Assembly: GCA_019096195.1 (NCBI GenBank)
Contig: JAGTXK010000242.1
Span: 104,045-168,044, forward strand
Source: Boletus sp. NGJ
Taxonomy: Eukaryota > Basidiomycota > Agaricomycetes > Boletales > Boletaceae
Direction: 5' to 3'
DNA: 64,000 bases
The translations under genes were made by a program, and so were the position numbers. Positions 34,830 through 47,799 of the stretch are shown one piece after another. Position 1 is the stretch's first letter. Every line of letters begins with the position of its first letter. The notes under the pieces were generated by a model. It saw nothing but the letters and a program-made list of their open reading frames with translations, searched no databases and was not told the DNA's origin.

Positions 34830-37062
34830 TCAATGCGTCCCGTCTCCGGTACCTGACCTACAACACATCCACGCAGGAAACGTCAACCTGAGGTTAGCCT
34901 CGAGGGTAGCCTTGCCTGCTTCTTCCTGATGTGAATCCACTGTGAGTCTGAAAACATAAACATAAGGAAAGTGCGCGCACCGTGAGACGAACACCCCCAG
35001 CGGAGGGATGAGATTGATCGTTTGCTTGTGCCACCTGATAGGAAACAAGTTATCGTGACATGGCACATGACAACAAGAAAAAAGACGTACCGGGCCTGCT
35101 TCTTGTGGTTTTGTAGAGCCTTGCCCACTACGAGAAGCATCTTTCTTCGGACGGCTAGAGTGAGCGTTCTTGGCAGGCGATTTAGGCTGCAACATCCAAT
35201 GAGTCCGTATACACAAACTTGAGGAACTACGAACATCTCGTTTCACAACAGGTTTCGCGACCGCTCGCTACAATGGTATATTAGACACATCCCATCCGAT
35301 CATCCATCAAGGAAGGGTACTCACTCGTACACGTTGACCTGCAGCCATCCGCGAAGGTCCTTCGTTTGTGGCGTCCACCCTCGCTGGCGACTGGGAAGGA
35401 GATCGACGATCGGCACGCCGACGCGAATTTCTGGGAGCTCGACCGGGATTATGCGAAGTAGGATCTTTGTTACCCTTCTTGGTCTTCGCTTGTAGCCACC
35501 TTTTGAACTTCATAATGCCCTGAGACGACTCGACAAGATCGAGATGTTCCTCTCCACGTGCCAATGGAGGGTAGACCGTTGGTATGGCGTCTGATAACTG
35601 CGCTGCGGCATGGGACACGTCAGGGGGTGGTACTTCGTCCTCGCGATGGGAAGAGGATCCTGGAGATGGTGGCTACAGCATAGTCAACACGCAGGAGAGA
35701 GGATAATGTAGTGATCACCAACCTCGTCAAAATCAAATTCAGGGGCGGGTGCGCTGGATGACACTTCGACCTGTGCAACTGTCGGACCTTGCTTCGAGGG
35801 GGGAAATAACGAACACATACCTCGAGGAGATCCTCATTTCCACCTTCGTTTGTGTGTCGCGGGACCTGAGTGGGCCTGATTCTTCCTGGTGTACAACAAG
35901 TTAGCACAACCCTTTTGGTGACAGAATGGCAAATTCCTACTGGAGAGTCAGGCGGTTTGTTGTCACGGCTGCCAGAGGTTGAAGGCCGTTCGTCTAGTTG
36001 TCGTTCCTCGCGATTAGTTGTCTAACATAGTACGTCAATGTAGGAGACGGAATGGGGCTTATCTCATATGCCACAATTGTGAATGCTTACACGGAATGGA
36101 CCATACTCATCTGGGAGAATACCCCCGAGGTCACGGATGACAATTTTCCCATCATATTGTCCAGCCGCCAGATAGCCACTATTCGGGGAGATGGCAATTG
36201 TCCATATCCCTTGGCTGTCCTTGATGACGGGGTCAATCTGAGAGAGAGTCGACGTGTCCAGGAATGAGATGGTCCTGCCCGAAGACGTAGCAATGAATTT
36301 CCCATTTGCAGCTAGAGCAAAAGAGTAGACGTCGCTGCCAGCGGGAGTCTGCGATTCGGCGAGCTGCGAGCCCGTCAACACGTCAAATAACTTGATCTTG
36401 TTGTCTGCTGATGCGGCGAAAATTTGCTGGCCGTCGTTAGACCACGCAAGCAGGGTGCTTGGCCATCTTGAGGGTGTGACTGTTTCGATGGTAATGAGCT
36501 CGTCCCCACTGCGACTGTCGAAGATGCGGATCGAGCAACTATGGCTGGCAGTGGCAAAGCGCTCGCCATTCGGGGAGAATCTGACTGTAGTGACATAAAA
36601 GTCGTGCTTCAGCGGGCCAACGAGTCTCTTCCCGCTCGTTATGCGCCAGACGCTCACTGCTCTGTCAATCCCTGTTGCAAATGTGGTTGAATCTGGGGAA
36701 ACATCAACTGCATTCACCGAGTTTGTGCCCTCCACGTGAAGGACCTTTTTTTGCATTTCTTCATCCCACACATTTGCCCCCCCATCCTCAGTCCCGCACA
36801 CTATCCACTTGTGATCCTTCGTCACAGAAATGGCCTTCAACCACATTCCCGTTTGCTTTCCGACCTCTTGACCATCTTCGAGTCGCCATCGTCGAATACC
36901 ATCTCCACCCCCGCCTAAAACATGCTTTCCGTCAGGGTGGAACGCGACCGCCCCCACCTCGGCAGAGCCGCCCATGTCCAGCACTATTGTTGGGTCTGAC
37001 TGAACTCAGCATTGCACAATCACTGCTTAGAACTGTTACACACCAGACTTTGTCGACAACAT
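34830..37062 (-). pseudogene. WD40 family copy M3, tail frameshifted
   Basis: Third leftward copy. Exon 1 37062-37044 (MLSTKS), exon 2 36995-36091, exon 3 36021-35941. The propeller exon is fully open, with seven blades (GIRRWRLEDG to IVIRDLGGI). Exon 4 is 65 nt where intact leftward copies have 63, which shifts the frame of the remaining tail. The acceptor before exon 8 is also lost (CATTAG became CATTGG, near 35203). A truncated propeller protein could still be made; the normal tail cannot. Confidence 0.7.
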
Positions 37063-37600
37063 CCTCACTGATGGACTACGCGATCGTTGGCTTCGAAGAG
37101 TGAAAGAACGAAGTGTTTTCAGTTTACTCGTGGTGCGTCAAAGTGGCCTCGCAAACACGTTTCCTTATTCTGATCCTCGTGACTTTGGCGCTCATTCTTA
37201 CTCGGATCCCAGCTACCAGGTGACTTGGTGCGACAACCAGGTAAGCAGTCAGGCATCGGTCAAACATTCCCTCGTTGACACAGGTAGTGTTAACTTACCC
37301 CAAGACTTGGGAGTCCTCGTCGTATCTCGGATTCAGGACTCGGTTCACGACGAGCGTCCACATCAGACCCACTCCCGATATACCGTGCATTCGAGAACGC
37401 TTTCCAAGAGGGAGCGCCTCCTCTCGAGCTCCGGTTTTGCGAGCGGCGAGAAAACGTGTGCCAACTTTTACGCAAAGCGTGATTGATTTCGAGTCCAAAG
37501 ATGTTGCAGGGAAGGCAAATTGTTGTCTCTGCGTCGTTGCCTTTTACTCGTGTCCGACTGCCTCGTTGCGATCGTCTGCAACAAACACACTGGCAAGAAG
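37063..37600. repeat. Upstream block of M3; right end of left arm
   Basis: Conserved block that precedes each WD40 copy (GGGAGTCCTCG, CCCACTC and AAGAGGGAGCGC-like elements). Similarity to the other spacers fades at about 37500-37600, which I take as the inner border of the left inverted arm. Confidence 0.55.
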
Positions 37601-37863
37601 AGTTGCGGCTGTGCGCTTTCAACAGTGATGTTGACGGAACGGGCTATTGGGACAGGATGGTGAACGAGATCAATATCATGTTGCTCTATGGAGGGGATAT
37701 CTCTCTATGTCGGGTATCTCAAATGAGGGACTCCACCGTCGTCGTCAGTATCGAGAAAGGAAAATGTACAAAAACAGTAAAGATTAAATGACTCTTATGG
37801 TAGATACTCAAACCGAGGGTAATTTGGTATCGTTCATGGCCAGACTTGTGCATGATTTCCCAA

Positions 37864-40251
37864 TCACGGGACTGAGTAGCTGAGCCGAGTTTGAGGGGTA
37901 TTGACATAGCTGGCGTCGGCCTGGCTCGTGGTGTCCTCTTCCGGGGACGTGACTTTGCTGCATAATGCACTGCGTTTGCGGAGAGAGGAACCATATAAGA
38001 ACAATACCTGAGAGATCGATTGAGTAATGGTGAAGAGGCCAAGAGCGGTTGCTTACGAAGGGGATCGGCACGATGACGAGTGCTATGCCTGCGAATAACG
38101 TGTTGGTCCATTTGTATGTGAGGTCCACGAACATGTCATTGGCGAAGAGTGGAAAGGCAAAACTGCCCATGTTACCTGTATGGAAATGTCAGCTGCTGAT
38201 GCATCCACATGACGAATGCTGGACGTACGGCACAAGCTCTGCCCAGCCAGAGCAGAAGACGCATATGGGCCATAGCTGGTAAAGGAATCAGACAACACTA
38301 TCGAATTAAACTGGGATAGCAACCCTACCAGTCGGCCAAATACAAGAAGACGACCAAGTAGGCAACAAAGGCACCGAACATGAAGATCTGGACATCCAGA
38401 AATCAGGACTGTTTCGGCAGGGAGTAAGAAATAGGCTTGCTGTCAATGCAATAACTGGCCAAATCCAGTGGGACTGTTGCGAGGCAGTCCATGCAAACAT
38501 GAACATTGCAAGGGGAAACAGAGCTGCGACCAGGCATGCGAGGTATAATCTGGCTTCTGGACCCCTGCGGGCAACATTTTGTCTGCAAGTGATGTCTGAG
38601 AGCCATGTATGTTTCCGGACAGTCTTCCTCACCTGTATAATTTATCTTGATATACGTTCGCACCCAGCCCGATGAAAGCACCAACACTAAAATGCATTTT
38701 GAAAAATAATGGACAGCGATGGTAGTAATTACTTACACGATGGTGGTGTATACCATTCCGCTCTGGCCAGCATTAAACCCGTACAGTGTCTTGAAAAGAG
38801 GCGAAACGGAACTAAAATACCACAAGCCTTTAATAAGACGACACAGATAAAACAGAATGTTACCTGATCAAGCAGAACAGAACACCCCACATAAAGAACA
38901 CCCAGAGCTGCAAGAGTGGTATCATTAGACCGTCATCCGGAAAAGCTGATCCCCTCTTACACTTATGCTTGTTGCTATAGGTTCGGTGAGCAGAACCTCT
39001 ATAGACGCCCTTTGAGCCGTGGTGTTAGTGTCGAGAATTATAAACTTACGGATTGGCCGGGTGCAAGATATCCAAACAAGTTCGCGCAACGCTGGCTGTG
39101 TTCCCTCCACTCGTGCACGATACCTCAAATCCCCGGTTTCCTCCCTCATTTTCTGCGCGAGGCGCTGCAGGATGATGCTTTGACGGGTCTCCTTCATAGT
39201 GAACATGGCGACCACAAAGTAGACGCCGCTGAACCTGAAGAGATGCTTACATGAGAGGACTTAATCAAGATCAGGAGTGAAGAGACTAACATTGCATGAA
39301 GCCACTGAATCCACCTCCATTGAAGATGTGGGTCGTATTCGACCCACCCGGATACCATCGGTCCAAACCCTGTACAAGTCATGTTCACAAGGGCAAAGAG
39401 TGACATCGGAGGTCCACGCCTGATGAGATCAAGCTCTGTGTCAACCATCCGACGTCGCGTGGACAAAAATGCACCCACTCGGCTGGTTCCCAGATATCTG
39501 CAATCGTACCACCTACCAAAGTGGAACCTGTCGAGGCAAACGCGCCACCGAGGGCACGCGCGACGATGACCATCTGAATCGTATTGGACCTGCAGCTCAT
39601 TGAACAGATGTGACTTTCTCAAAGATACTAGAACGAACATTGCGGCGAGCACATAACACAACACCGAAGCAAAAGCGGTGACCAGGTAAATTGGCCTTCT
39701 CCCAACCTCTTCGCTAAATGCGGTCGAGAAGAGTGGGACAAGTGCAAATCCAAGTGGATAAACGCAAAGTGCGATCGTTGCCTGGAATTGAGTGCAGTGC
39801 AGATCGCGCACCATGGATTCAGTCCCCATCGCAAAGGACGAAGAAGCGGTGGCTGGAAGATAAAGTTAACAGTAACCGCAAGACAACATTGGTGGGCAAG
39901 TACCTGTAACACCGGTGAACCCGCAAACAACAAGCGTAGTGCACCACTTCTTGAAGCGAGAGTAAGTGACGGGGTTACGTGGATCATTGTCCTTGAACTC
40001 GACCTGAATGTACAAGTGAGCGAGCAAACCTCGCCGACGAAATCAGGATGACAAACGTAGAATGGATCGATCTGGAGTGAACTTGCAAATAACCCAGGCA
40101 CAGAGAACGCAGAATTTTCGACGTCGGAGAGGCTTTTACGGAGGTTGGACTGACTAGCAGTGTCGTGGTCAACGTGTGTAGCGGTTGGGGAGTGTTCTGA
40201 AGGGCTTGCACGGCTAGCGTATCCACCATCAGGGGTAGTTAGAGTAGACAT
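37864..40251 (-). CDS. Major facilitator superfamily transporter
   Basis: Twelve-helix proton-antiport type transporter of the fungal DHA1 drug/polyamine group; substrate unknown. Fifteen exons, minus strand: 40251-40057, 40003-39904, 39852-39639, 39589-39479, 39419-39291, 39234-39050, 38998-38961, 38907-38864, 38811-38737, 38686-38633, 38582-38441, 38387-38329, 38275-38229, 38175-38057, 38007-37864; 551 aa. N-terminal 65 residues are cytosolic and Ser/Thr-rich. Signature pieces: DNDPRNP before helix 1, a conserved R between helices 2 and 3 (SEEVGRRPIYLV), IVARALGGAFASTGSTLVGG, and DIWEPAERGPPMSLFA. Intron 11 is GC-AG (GCAAGC, 38440-38388). It is the first unique gene inside the inverted WD40 arms. 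Confidence 0.9.
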
Positions 40252-40776
40252 TTTACAATTCGAAAAGAATGAATTGGCAGTTGGAGCGTGGCGACAAGGG
40301 TACTTTGTACTTCCCCAATTTTCATATTTTGCTGTTCAGCGCCAAAGTCGAAACAAGGTTTGTTCGATTTTCTTGAGCTCATTTACTGACGGGCTAGCGG
40401 TGGAGCTGTGTTACGTAGTTCGTGAAAGGTTGGAGCGGATATGAGTGATGTCACAAAGGGCGAGCCAAATACTTGGGCGCTCCGTAAGAATGTCGCGGCG
40501 CCAAGCACCTCAGTGGTCCGAACTTCGAAGGATCGCCGTCGAGGAAGTGTTGCATTCTTGTTGGAAGGCCACTTGGTGATGCGTCAACACATGTCAGTTG
40601 AGTTACTATTAGTGTTTGGTCTGGGAGTGACAAAAAATTGACAGCGTAGGTATCATACATGGTTCTATGGTGCGTAAAGGGATGCGCATCCATTAGTAAG
40701 TCAAGGGTGCTAAAGTTAACGGACGAAGCTGGTGAGTTTTTGAACTTGCGGTGCTCAGCGGATCAACTCACCAGGA
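40252..40776. other. Intergenic, MFS 5' flank
   Basis: 525 bp between the MFS start and the Zim17 stop. The open frame at 40441-40641 has no recognisable motif and is rejected. Presumably holds the transporter promoter and the Zim17 3' end. Confidence 0.45.
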
Positions 40777-41325
40777 TTAACCGTCAGATACTTCTACAAC
40801 TCCGTCTGCGTCTAGAATTCCTCTTTGAACACGTTCACCTCGGACACGAAGAATCTCCTCTATATTCTTCAATCGGCCATCTTCGGTGTCATCCTTGAAC
40901 CAGCCAAGATTATCCGCAATTAAATGCCTGTTCACACACGTGCAAGGTGAGCGTGAACCAGAAAGCAACAGACGAACGCGCCGCACCGGTTCTTGCAACT
41001 CGGACATTGAATAAGAACAATTCCGCGCTCGTACGCACGTTTGGTGAACGTGTGTGCCGAACGATGGTTACACCCGTCGGCTGTACACGTGAATGCGATG
41101 GCAAGACGGGGTTCTGGAGGATCAGACTGGATCTGGTCTGATGTCTCTGGCGTGACTGGTGATTTCAATTGTTCACCCTTTGCCTTGACAATGACTTGCA
41201 CCAGACGTGTTTGCACGATAGGCACCCAGACGTTGGTGCACTTGCACCGGATACGACGACCTTGAGAGTGTTCTGGCCGAACGCCATGCTGGACGGAGAC
41301 CACCGACGAGCCTCGATGGCAACAT
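40777..41325 (-). CDS. ZIM17: Zim17/Hep1-like mitochondrial zinc-finger protein
   Basis: DNL-type zinc finger protein, the mitochondrial matrix co-chaperone that keeps mtHsp70 soluble and supports protein import (family knowledge). Three exons, minus strand: 41325-41248, 41183-40987, 40927-40777; 141 aa. The first exon gives a classic presequence ([20 protein letters not shown]: Arg-rich, no acidic residue). The domain reads [18 protein letters not shown], then [17 protein letters not shown]; the zinc cysteines are C-x4-C and C-x2-C, so the first pair is spaced wider than the usual C-x2-C. The HLIADNL motif is rebuilt exactly across intron 2. It is divergent from POL1, 145 bp apart. Confidence 0.88.
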
Positions 41326-41470
41326 TGTTTAATTTGCTCACCAAAGAGTGGTTATGTTCGGCATCAATGCCGAGCAAGATCAACATTGAATCTCCGCGGA
41401 TGACTGAGTATGAATACTAGCACGCGCTTGTGGCGTGCCATATTCCCATCGACCGCGACGACGACGACAC
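41326..41470. promoter_or_regulatory. Divergent promoter, ZIM17/POL1
   Basis: 145 bp between two ATG codons on opposite strands. No TATA box is clear. An MCB-like ACGCG site controlling POL1 in S phase might be expected; the nearest match is GCACGCGCTT at about 41420-41430. Confidence 0.4.
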
Positions 41471-44400
41471 ATGGTAGAACGATCACGGCGGACAGGGGGA
41501 AATGCTGACAAGCTTGCAGAGTACAAGCGCATCCGGGAAGGTGGAACTAGAAAGTGGAAGGTATGCACATCACACCTTGTGCTCGATCGTGTCTTGACGC
41601 GTCCACCAGCCCGAAGAAGATGTCGCGTTATACGACGAGGTCACTGAAGAACAGTACAAGGGTATCGTCAAGGGCAGGCTTCAGAGGGACGACTTTGTCG
41701 TGGATGATGGAATCGGCGGGTATATGGACAACGGCATGGACGATTGGACAGGTCAGGCTGATGCTGACGAGGAAGACGATGATGAAGAGGACCTGCGGAG
41801 TCGCAAGAGTTGTACGTATGCTTTAAATCATGGATCGTGTTCTTATCCTGGATAATCGAACAGCTAGGAAAAAGGCGACTGGAGCATCCGCGAAAGCAAA
41901 GGTCAAGCCAAGGGCACCCCCGCCAGTTGCTAAACCCTCCATAAGCGCGTATCGTCCAACTATATCCGCGGAGCAGGAGGAAGATTTTATGGCCAACCTG
42001 TTGGGAGGTATTGACGCGCCATCTATCCCAGCTCCCGCGCGGTCGAAGAAACGAAAGTCGTCACCCGTCTTGGATTATGATGACGTCGTGCCAGATCGTT
42101 CCTCTTCGCCAGTGCCATACCGAAAAAACACCGATACTTACAGTGGCTACTCGTCTGATGGAGCTGCGGATGACGGACCTTCGTCTAACCCACCGTCCAG
42201 CGATTTTGAAGATTACACATCAATGAAGAGCCCGAAGAAGAAAGCGCGTGTGGCAAACGGCTCATCGGTGGTGACGCCTGCTGTCGAACGTATGGGCAAG
42301 TTGGAAGTTCATAGCGGCTCAGAGGATGCAATCGACGCGTCCATGGACTTCTCAGACGTCGATATGACAGACTTCATGGATGTCGACGATATAGATGTCA
42401 AGCCTAGTGTTCCCGCCAAGAAGGAACCACCGACAACTAAACTCGACTCTAAACTCGACCCACATGGTGCAAACACAGCAAAGAAGGAAGAATTTACCGC
42501 TCCATCGTGGCTTTCTGTGTACGACTCCCTCGCAGTCGTATCTGATGACACCTTGGGGTCCAAGCCCGCGTTCTCCTCCAAGACATCCGTGAATGCCCTC
42601 GAGGACGATGGTAGTTTACACATGTTTTGGTTGGACTATCTCGAACATGGGGGTAAACTCTATCTCATTGGGAGAGTGAAAGACAAGGCTTCCGATACCT
42701 GGGCGTCCGCCTGCATTTCTATTCATGGGATGCAGCGCAATTTGTTCGTGCTACCTCGACCACTGCGCGTGGTCCAGGACGAGACAGAAGATGACCAGGT
42801 GGAGATAGTGGAGACCGACGTCGTACCAGAGAAAGCGGATGTGTACGGTGACTTTGAGAGGATACGCCGAGAAATAGGGATAAAAAGTTGGAAAGCCCGT
42901 TGGGTGACACGGAAGTATGCCTTTGACTACAAAGACGTTCCAAAGGAAACGGAGTGGATGAAAGTCGTATACTCGTATGAAGGCGAGTAATAAGCCGACG
43001 CATCGGGTGTGTAGACTAAACGTCCACAGAGCCGCAAATTCCCATGGACGCTTGTTCGCCAAATATCTACAAGATCTTTGGTACAAACACGAGCATCTTC
43101 GAGCTATTCGTTCTGAAGCGGAAGATTATGGGACCTTGCTGGCTAACAATAAAGAACGTCGTCGTGGAAAACCAAGGCGTAGGCAATTACGACACCCATT
43201 CCGTTCCTCACTGACCTGGGTGACCCAGATCTCTTGGTGTAAGCTCGAAGCAAGTGTTTCTGATCCAAAGGATGTGATCCCGACAGGCGACGGCGCTCCG
43301 GAACCACCTCCCCTGACCATCATGAGTCTAGCTGTGCGTACAGTGGTGAACCACCGCGAAAACAAACGTGAAGTAGTCTGTGTTTCGGGACGGATTTGGC
43401 GTGATGGTAGGCTTCGATCCACAACATGGTCTGCAAAGATTTTGATTTTAGGCTGCAGTACACTTGGACGATCCGACACCGCCAGAGCAGTTGCCCTGTT
43501 CAGTGCATACATTCGTACGTCCTCTGGACAGATTCCCCTCCGGCTTTGAGACCCGGGCCAAAGTCAATGGGAAAGGAATGATAACGCCTGTTGCGAACGA
43601 GCGTATGCTTCTCAGCAGCCTCCTTGGCAAGTTTCCAGTTGCTCATGGATGACGGACTGTTCTGATCGTCTCTCTAGTTACGTTGTTCAAAGCAGACGCC
43701 GATGTTTTGGTGGGCCACGATTTCCTTGGTGTTTCCCTTGACGTCCTTTTAGGACGAATGAAAGACCTCAAACCCGACCACTGGTCTCGCCTTGGACGGT
43801 TCCGGAGAGCGAGATGGATTCCAATCGGAAGACAAGGAACGAACATCAAATTCCTATCCGGCAGACTACTTTGCGACCTCGCCAGTGATGGTGCACGCGT
43901 ACGCCATCACTTTTCTCGTATGTTCTCCTGCTAATCGTTTTCACTCACAGAGTATGATCTCATCTACAACATGGTCTCTAAGCGAAATGTGCAAGACGCA
44001 TCTCAAGTCTGAACGACAAGATATTGACCCAGACGATACTGCGGCTTACTTTGACGGAAGCGTTTCCTCCCCTGATATGCTTATGACGTTCGTACGGCAC
44101 TGTGAACTGGACGCCCACTATCAGATGGCCATCGCATCCAAGGTGCAGATACTACCATTGACGAGACAACTCACGAATCTCGCTGGGAACGCTTGGTGGG
44201 TATTTCGTCCATAGGTATACTACCGAAGCCGAACAAATTACGCAACTCCTTTAGGAACAAGACCCTGAACGGTGGACGTGCGGAACGTAACGAATACATT
44301 CTGCTCCACGAATTCCACAAACTCAAGTACATCTGCCCTGACAAGACCTTTGGCAAAAAGGCTCCCAGGATCGAGCCCGAAGCCGATGACGCCGATGGTG

Positions 44401-46716
44401 AGGGCGGCACGAAAACCAGCAAAAGCAAGCGAGACAAGTACAAGGGTGGTTTGGTGTTTGAACCCAAGCGTGGCTTGTGGGACAAGTTTATTTTGGTCAT
44501 GGATTTCAATTCGCTCTATCCCAGTATCATTCAGGAGTATAATATCGATTTTACGACCGTGGAGCGAACAGTGGACGAGGTATGTAGGGTCTATTTGCAT
44601 CTGGGTTTGCGTTTCTGACGCATTTAAAGGAGGCAGAGGACAAGATTCCAGAGCCTCCGAGTTCTGAGTTGCCCCAGGGTGTCTTACCTCGCCTCATTGC
44701 AACGCTCGTGCAGCGCCGCAGACAAGTTAAATCTTTGATGAAGGACCGCTCGATAACCCATGCGAAGCTACTTCAGGTAACGGAACGATTGGATGTACAA
44801 AGCCAAGGACTAACAGTGCTCGCGCGCAACTCAGTACGACATCAAGCAACAGGCCCTCAAGCTCACTGCCAACAGTATGTACGGGTGTCTCGGCTTCGAA
44901 TACTCTAGATTCTACGCCCGCCCCCTCGCCGCCCTTACGACATTCAAGGGACGAGAGATCCTGACCCACACCCGTGAATTGGCCGAAAGTCTACAACTGG
45001 ACGTGAGTAATGAATACCCTCTGCTTGTTGTGAGCTGCCATCGACGATATGCCCCCTTCTCAGGTTGTTTATGGAGATACTGATTCTGTCTTTGTCAACT
45101 CCAACGTCACCGAACTCTCCGACGCCCTCAAGATTTCCGCAGACCTCAAGAAAGCTGTCAATGACCGGTACAAGCTCCTCGAGATCGACTTGGACGGTGT
45201 GTTTGCACGACTGTTACTCCTCCAGAAGAAGAAATATGCAGCCATCAAAGTCGAAGATGGGTCTCGGACTTCCACAGAGGTCAAGGGTCTGGACATGAAG
45301 CGTAGAGAATATTGCGCATTGTCAAAGACTGTCTCTCAGTAGGTGGTCTTGGTATTCTATTCGGTGCATACGCCTTGACTGGATGCGGTTCTGCAGATAT
45401 GTCCTAGATCAGATTTTGTCAGGGGAAACGACGGAGATCGTCGTGGAAAAGATTCACGAGTATCTGGCTACGATTGGTTCCAACGTGCGGTCTGGCAAGG
45501 TCAAGGTGGACGATTTCATCGTTTTCAAGGTGTGGGCAGTTGTAAACCGACTTTGGTGACGCTGATAAATGTGATTTGATAGCGATTGGGTAAAAATCCC
45601 GAGGATTACCCTGATGCGAAGAGCCAGCCACATGTCCAGGTCGCGTTACGGATGAAAGCAAAGGGTGGAAGCGCACGTGCGGGGGACGTCATTTCCTACA
45701 TCTTCTGTGTATCTCCCGGAGAGGAAAGCGCAAAGAATGCTCAAGCGGATCGTGCAAAGCACCCTGATGAGTTGAAGAAAGCGGCATCCAAAGAGCTCAG
45801 CATCGATTACGAGCATTATCTGGCACACCAGGTGTTACCACCCATCGAGCGGCTGTGCGATCCTATCGAGGGAACTGACAGGGCCCGGTTGGCTGAATGT
45901 CTCGGTGAGTTGTTGTACCCTCTCCGATACATGCACGACTGATGGTTTTGAAGGACTCGATCCGGGCCGTTACAAAGTCTCTGGAGGATCCGAGGCAGGT
46001 TCTGGGCTCACCACACTCGACTCACAGGTCTCCGACACAGAACGGTTCCGAAACTCTGAACCATTTCTCGTCCGGTGTCGGGGATGCCAAGGGCAGATGT
46101 CGTTCTCACCCATATGGGAACGAGAGGTAAGCCGTACCGTGCTACACATCATCAGACAAGCTCACCGAGCACATACTGCGTGCATGTACATACAGTCGTC
46201 GATCCTGCAACCTTCTGGTCCTATCTGTCCAGCATGCAATCATCGATTTGGGGAAGCCAGTCTGCAGACCCAACTGGAGGTCCAAATGCGAGCTTGTATC
46301 GGACGGTATTACGAAGGGTGGACGGTCTGCGATGATGCGACGTGTGGACACCGGACGCGCTCAATGGGCGTGTATGGTCGCCGTTGCGTACAACCGGAGT
46401 GTCGCGGCACCGCTCGGTTCGAGTACTCGGACGTCGAACTATATAATCAGTTACGATACTTTGCGATGCTGTTCGACCCGGAGAAGGCCCAGAAGGCAGC
46501 GATCGGGCAGTGCACATTTTGGTACATACTTCTTTTTTTTTTTGCTAGGCGGAAGGTGGTTCGACTCACGACTTGTCCTTAGATGAAGTTCATGGTCTTG
46601 CAACAACCAACCTGACGTTTTTGCAAGCGATGAGCGCCACGGTCCAAAAGTATATTAATCAAAGTGGTCGACGCTGGGTAGATCTCGGCGCATTGTTTTC
46701 GGTGATGAAGATGTAG
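41471..46716 (+). CDS. POL1: DNA polymerase alpha catalytic subunit
   Basis: Family B replicative polymerase that extends primase RNA primers. Exons: 41471-41560, 41610-41811, 41864-42982, 43030-43178, 43229-43406, 43459-43626, 43678-43898, 43951-44195, 44255-44579, 44630-44776, 44835-45002, 45064-45338, 45397-45529, 45583-45904, 45954-46126, 46196 to about 46500, about 46549-46716; near 1,465 aa, normal for the family. The N-terminus is the acidic Pol alpha domain ([14 protein letters not shown]). Motif A is [14 protein letters not shown], motif [14 protein letters not shown], motif [11 protein letters not shown]-terminal zinc modules: CRGC with CPAC, and CDDATC with CVQPEC. Introns 3 (GCGAGT) and 6 (GCAAGT) are GC-AG. 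The donor of the last intron is unresolved; the frame ending ALFSVMKM is clear from 46549. Confidence 0.93.
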
Positions 46717-46855
46717 ACGCATTGTTGGACATTTGACACCCTACACCTGTGGGTGTTATGTATTAGACACGCTGTACACCTCCCATTACTTTTGATGGAC
46801 GCGTTGGTATCGATATCGACTCTGAGCTCTAGCAGCAATATTAATAAATCGCCCG

Positions 46856-47632
46856 TCATGACTTTGTGTGGTCCCCCACGGTCGTATATCGACGTCGGTG
46901 ATAGAGGAGTGGCAACCTATGTAGGCTAGTATGATCTTGTTCAGCGTCCTCCGACGGAGGTACGCGTTCGACGCGAAGCACTCTCGCGATGAACAACTCC
47001 GAAGCCAACCCGGTTCCTCCAGACACCTGCTCCACCTCTTCCTCGACCTCTTCCTCGACCTCTCCCTCTCGCCTGGATTCATCATCGAACGCACGTAACC
47101 CGCGCAGATGGGCAAGGGGCCACGAAGGACCAATGAGGCGACACGATAGCGCGCCGAGTGTACCTGCGAGAATGGGGAGGCCGTCCTGAGAGAGCGTGTA
47201 GGGGACGCGTGGGTCTTGGAATGGACGCGGGTGGAGGTCGGGTCGGGCGAAGCGGTCTGCGAGATGGGGTTGGGCTGCGGAGAGGACGTTGATGATGAGG
47301 TGGGCCGATGACGCGCCTGAGGATGAGGGTGAGGGAGGGACGTGGTGGGCATTGAGTGCTGATGCCATTCGGGAGGGAACGCGGAGGGAAAAGGCGACGA
47401 GGGGGAGTGGGTCAAGTGCGATGGAGGAAAAAGAGGAGAGGGTCGCGCCGTGGTATTTGGGCGTACTGTCTGAGGTGGACGAGTGTCGTGCGCGGTCGGG
47501 GAGAAGAGCGGTGACGATAGCGACGGACTGTGCGGTCTCGCGGAGGAGCTCTCGGAGGAGTTGACGAGTGTCGTCGGTTTTTGTGTGGAGGGGTCTGGGA
47601 GGGAGGGAGAGCCAGGTCTTCAAGGGACGCAT
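46856..47632 (-). CDS. Flavin reductase-like domain protein
   Basis: Single-exon protein of 258 aa with the FMN-binding split-barrel fold of flavin reductases. The domain begins LLRETAQSVAIVTALLP and continues GATLSSFSSIALDPLPLVAF, typical of the FMN-binding region, then LIINVLSAAQ and a C-terminal strand SELFIARVLRVE. A Glu-rich insert (EGEVEEEVEEEVEQV) sits in a loop near residue 200. The ATG at 47632 is chosen; the longer frame begins with GTG. An N-terminal stretch rich in Arg, Lys and Leu without acidic residues (MRPLKTWLSLPPRPLH) could be a mitochondrial signal. It converges with POL1, 139 bp between stops. Confidence 0.82.
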   Translation of the reverse strand: MRPLKTWLSLPPRPLHTKTDDTRQLLRELLRETAQSVAIVTALLPDRARHSSTSDSTPKYHGATLSSFSSIALDPLPLVAFSLRVPSRMASALNAHHVPPSPSSSGASSAHLIINVLSAAQPHLADRFARPDLHPRPFQDPRVPYTLSQDGLPILAGTLGALSCRLIGPSWPLAHLRGLRAFDDESRREGEVEEEVEEEVEQVSGGTGLASELFIARVLRVERVPPSEDAEQDHTSLHRLPLLYHRRRYTTVGDHTKS

Positions 47633-47799
47633 GGTTGGTCTTGCACCATCCTTGCGGCACAGTGCATTCTCTTCATGAAGGTGCTGACTAATGTATGTCA
47701 CTACTTGAACTCAGTATTACTACTGAGAAGACTTTTGGAAAGGTCACGGTCGGGTTATCAACAGTTGCAGCGATGCCATCCTCGCGTCGCCCCTCTCTG

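Noticed and set aside
40441-40641. 66-aa ORF upstream of the MFS gene
   Set aside because: No homology features, no splice context; likely chance.
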